Source: Elymus sibiricus
Lineage: Eukaryota; Streptophyta; Magnoliopsida; Poales; Poaceae
Length of the DNA stretch: 64,000 bases
Assembly: GCA_039707655.1 (NCBI GenBank)
Contig: CM077664.1
Location: forward strand, 200,192,195-200,256,194
Reading direction: 5' to 3'
Below the pieces are notes generated by a model. The model was given only the letters and a program-made list of their open reading frames with translations. It did not search any database and was not told where the DNA came from. How positions within the stretch are numbered: the first letter of the stretch is position 1; every line of letters begins with the position of its first letter. Positions 61,001 through 64,000 of this stretch are shown piece by piece. The position numbers were made by a program, and so were the translations under genes.

Positions 61001-61872
61001 GGTTCTTCTAATGAAGGAACACACTATATTTCATCTCTCTACTGATCCCGATCGTTCTTTCTCTCTCCTTAGTTAGAGGACTCAATCCTACGATGTCTCT
61101 CTCTCTCTCTCACAATAAACACACACATACGGCCCCTCTTTATCGAAGACACACTCGTACATTCCCCCCCCCATCTCTATAGATATTTCTCGATGATGAA
61201 TGAAATGATATATGCTGGGTTTTCTATATGTGCATGTTGTTCTATGAAAACTCGGTAAAAGTTCGTGAGGTTTGAATTTTCAATAAAGCTATATGCACTA
61301 TATTTTGGAACGGAGGGAGCATACGGCAGTTGCGAACGCTCACGTGGAAATTTTATGTGTCGGAGGAGTGGCTGTTCTGTCAAATGCCATGGCAGAACTA
61401 CCACCGTCAGATGCAGATCTGACGGTTCTTTGGGCGTTCGCCAGGAAACGGCTTGTGGTGAACGTTCGCCAGATATGATTTACGGACACACGCATTGCAT
61501 TGACATGTTAACCCTCTCTCTCACGCACGTACACACGCACCTCATGACTCTCCCGAGACTTCTCGCACGCACCATCTATCTATACTGTGTAGGTAGACGT
61601 GACACACATATATGTGCTCTTCACACCCTTCCCTAAGAACTTCTAAAAAATAAAAGACGTCACACATATTATTTTTTTGTAACTCAGACATTAGACACGT
61701 ATACATCTTACTCTAGGTAGAGTACGTAGTACACGAAGAGAAGCGGCGCACGCATGCACCAGTTCTCTAACACCCACGCGCGGGTACACGTACGAGTGCA
61801 TTTGTTTACAAAGAGGCATCCCAAGTGATAATTTGACTCATGCAATTTTCAACTTCATGGAGGGTCGGGGAC
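61001..61872. other. CT/CA-rich and unassigned sequence, no gene seen
   Basis: CTCTCTCTC and ACACAC tracts at about 61040-61150 and 61500-61640 resemble those at 48003 and 55681. TTTTGGAACGGAGGGAGCA at 61303 is the end motif of a Stowaway-type MITE, but I found no partner end. Confidence 0.4.
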
Positions 61873-62442
61873 TGTCGTGGGTGCAAGTCTGACAGTAGTG
61901 TGTAGGGGTACGGATGAGAGGGCAGAGCCTAGCTACGGCGCAGGTGTTACACTCGGATTTACGAGTTCAGGCCCATCGCGGTGGAGGTAATAGCCCTACG
62001 TCTTGGTGCTCTAGAGCTGTTGATTGAATGTATAGGTCTACAAAAGATGTGAACCCCTGGAATGGAGCTGGGGGCGGCTTATATAGTCTTCGCCAGCCCT
62101 CCCATGCATGCCTCCATTACTAGGGGTTAAGAGGGGGTTTAAAGGCGCCAGGTAACGGGCGCATTGATTACAATTAATACAGGAGAACGTGCGTCCCGAC
62201 CGTTGCGCTCCCGGAGTCTCCTGGTCTTCTCTGGTCGAGTGACTTTCGGGTGCTCCGAGTGAAACAAGCTGGTCGAGTGAACTCTTGCCTCCCGAGTGGT
62301 TCGTGGAACTCCGAGTGAGTGTCAGTTTGCAGAACTCTTGGTTGCTGATCTGGCCCTGGGGCCCAGTATAAGACGTGTGGCGTCCTAGGGTAGGGTCTAT
62401 AGGTCAGGCCTATTACCCTATCCCTAGTATATGCCCTCGTCA
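61873..62442 (-). repeat. 3' LTR, minus orientation
   Basis: On the minus strand it runs from TGACGAGGGC (62442) to CACGACA (61873), 570 bp. A TATATAAGCC box lies at 62086-62077. The only LTR in view, so its boundaries rest on the TG...CA ends and the polypurine tract. Confidence 0.65.
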
Positions 62443-62458
62443 TTAGCCCCCGAATCGG
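62443..62458 (-). other. Polypurine tract
   Basis: CCGATTCGGGGGCTAA on the minus strand abuts the LTR start, which fixes the element's orientation. Confidence 0.65.
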
Positions 62459-62736
62459 TCGAGGTTTAGCGGGTCGAGTCAAGACGAATTCCCAGGCGAG
62501 TCGAGCGCTACAGGGCCGCTCGAGGACTCCCGCCGGTCACTAGTCGGTCTTGTTTTCGTGCGGCACCTCGGCGGATTCTGGACCATATGACGTCAGAATG
62601 GAAGTCTCCACCCGAATGGGACGGTGGCTGTCAACCGAGTGAAGTGAGTTATCTTCAGCCGAGTGAAACGAGTAGTCTTCATCCGATTGAATTGTGTAAT
62701 GCGACTGATTGCGTTGAGTGATCGTAGCACTTGCAG

Positions 62737-63116
62737 AGGTCATCCATGTTGGGGACGACGATGAAGATCCACCGCGGAAGGACACCGGGAAGGGGACCGC
62801 GACTCCAACCGCTCCTCAGACTACCACGCAGAAAACGCCGTCGAGCAAAGCGACTGAAGCTCCCCCTGCACCCGCCGTGACTGTGCCTCTAGGGCAGACT
62901 GGGGATGGTTCTGCCATGGCTCCATCGACTGCTCTGACTTCGGCTCCGACTCCTCCCGTCAACATCTTCAGTCTGTACAAGGTGCCGGAGGACCAAACTG
63001 GGGCCAGCAAGGAGGCGATGATCCAAGCGGAGCTGATGACCCAACAGCTCAAGGAGATGTGCGCGGCTGGGAAGCTGGCATATGATGCCAGTGCCGCTCT
63101 CCAGGAGAACGTTCGA
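62737..63116 (+). CDS. Spliced exon antisense to the LTR element
   Basis: An open exon follows ACTTGCAG and ends before GTAAGT at 63117. It encodes an acidic start (H-V-G-D-D-D-E-D-P-P-R-K-D), then a Thr/Pro/Ala-rich linker, then N-I-F-S-L-Y, E-L-M-T-Q-Q-L-K-E-M-C, A-G-K-L-A-Y-D-A-S and A-L-Q-E-N-V-R. The end resembles the coiled-coil start of plant proteins annotated as putative gypsy-type transposon (Transposase_28-like). Direction is opposite to the LTR's TATA box and polypurine tract. Further exons must lie outside the window, since tandem repeats follow at once. The function of this antisense family is unknown. Confidence 0.55.
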
Positions 63117-63211
63117 GTAAGTGCCCTTGTAAGTTGATCTCCAAGTCTTTTTTCTTCAGTAGGAATTTCAGTCGGAAAATCTCCGGTACACCCACTAGGT
63201 GTTTTTTCTTT

Positions 63212-63660
63212 TGGCCATCGCTCGGATCGGGCGGACCGTTCCGAGTGGATACCGTTCCAGTGGGGGCACGCTGAGTGCACCCACTGGGTGTAGTCCCCGA
63301 GACTGTCGTCGACTGCGGGCAGTCGGCGGAAGTCTTAGAACTTTTGTTTGTTGTTGTTGTTTTCTGTTTTGTGTTGGTCAGCCGTCACTCGGATTGGGCG
63401 GACCGTTCCGAGTGGGTACCATTCCAGTGGGGGCACGCTGCGTGCACCCATTGGGTGTAGTCCCCGAGACTTCCGTCGGCTGCGGGCAGTCGGCGGGAGT
63501 CTTAGAGCTCTCTTTTTTTGTGTTGTTCGGCCATCACTCGGATCGGGCGGACCGTTCCAAGTGGATACCGTACCTGTGGGGGCACGCCGAGTGCACCCAC
63601 TGGGTGTAGTCCCCGAGACTTTCGTCGACTGCGGGCAGTCGGCAGAAGTCTTAGAACTTA
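63212..63660. repeat. Tandem array, three units of ~150-167 bp
   Basis: Units carry CTCGGAT(C/T)GGGCGGACCG at 63221, 63388 and 63537. Each continues through GTGGGGGCACGC, TAGTCCCCGAGACT and GACTGCGGGCAGTCGGC-like phrases. It lies in the intron after the exon ending at 63116. Frames through it are incidental. Confidence 0.8.
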
Positions 63661-63695
63661 GGATCTGATACTGGTCAAGCTTGTTCTTCCTTGAT

Positions 63696-64000
63696 CCGAG
63701 TGAGAGGGACGCCCTGCATTTGGAGTAGCGTTTTAACTTGGGCGAAGCTGATTCGCAGCCAAGCTCCCGAGTGAGAGGGATGCTCTTCACTCGGAGTAGC
63801 GTTTTAACTTGGGCGAAGCTGATTCGCAGCCAAGCCTCCGAGTGAGAGGGATGCTCTTCACTCGGAGTAGCGTTTTAACTTGGCCGAAAGCTGGTTCCCA
63901 GCCAAGCCCCCGAGTGAGAGGGATGCCCTTCACTCGGAGTAGAGTTTTAACTTGGGCGAAGCTGATTTGCAGCCAAGCCTCCGAGTGAGAGGGATGCTCT
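63696..64000. repeat. 71-bp tandem array, over four copies, cut by the window end
   Basis: CCGAGTGAGAGGGA begins units at 63696, 63767, 63838, 63910 and 63981. Each contains GGAGTAG(C/A)GTTTTAACTTGG and (for most) GCGAAGCTGATT(C/T)GCAGCCAAG. Confidence 0.88.

Larger units (their letters stand above)
61873..64000 (-). mobile_element. LTR retrotransposon, 3' end only, runs off the window
   Basis: The LTR at 61873-62442 with an adjacent minus-strand polypurine tract marks the 3' end of a minus-oriented element whose interior extends right beyond 64000. A plus-strand spliced exon and two tandem arrays lie in that interior. An exon antisense to the LTR near the 3' end is a known feature of some Tat-lineage gypsy elements (Grande type), so I suggest that lineage. 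No pol sequence is in view to confirm it. Confidence 0.6.

Overview
This window looks like intergenic DNA from a large grass genome, most probably a Triticeae species (wheat, barley or a relative). The signs are nested LTR retrotransposons with Athila-type features (tRNA-Asp primer site, aspartic protease with D-[LM]-G-A-S), a CACTA element with a TIR starting CACTACAATAAAA, a Sabrina-like LTR beginning TGATATGTCTCCAACG, and foldback MITEs. I saw no intact single-copy host gene, rRNA or convincing tRNA. Family names come from recognition, not from a database search.

Layout. 1-2446: three diverged direct copies of a ~430-bp GC-rich repeat. 2669-4091 (-): a multi-exon gene relic resembling a tandem B3-domain protein. 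4318-25701 (-): an Athila-type LTR retrotransposon with 1.45-kb LTRs, carrying gag, protease, RT/RNase H, integrase and an extra 3' ORF. It is split by a second element, a coding-free LTR element (LARD-like) at 9472-20775 (+) with ~4.3-kb LTRs and a TGTTA target duplication. 25754 to about 47.3 kb (-): a CACTA element with a Transposase_24/Ptta-like gene whose 5' half contains a tandem array of in-frame exon copies. A second member of the LARD family (28139-38896, opposite orientation, GTTTG target duplication) sits inside one of its transposase exons. 48575-55495 (+): a Sabrina-like non-autonomous LTR element with a gag-protease ORF and no RT or integrase (CCGGG target duplication). 55.5-61.8 kb: CT/CA-rich tracts, a 66-bp minisatellite, two foldback MITEs, a possible snRNA-type promoter and two truncated copies of the B3 relic's 5' flank. 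61873-64000: the 3' LTR and adjacent interior of another LTR element, with a spliced exon running antisense to the LTR and two tandem arrays; it continues past the window.

How the parts relate. The order of events follows from nesting. The B3-type locus was hit by the Athila-type element, which was then hit by the + LARD copy. The CACTA element begins 52 bp past the right end of the Athila-type element, in the same host repeat, and was hit by the - LARD copy. LTR pairs of the Athila-type element and both LARD copies each differ by roughly 2% in stretches compared by eye, and the Sabrina-like pair by somewhat more, so the Athila-type and LARD insertions look similar in age. Every coding region in the Athila-type element and the CACTA carries stops or frameshifts, so none of these copies is expected to move unaided.
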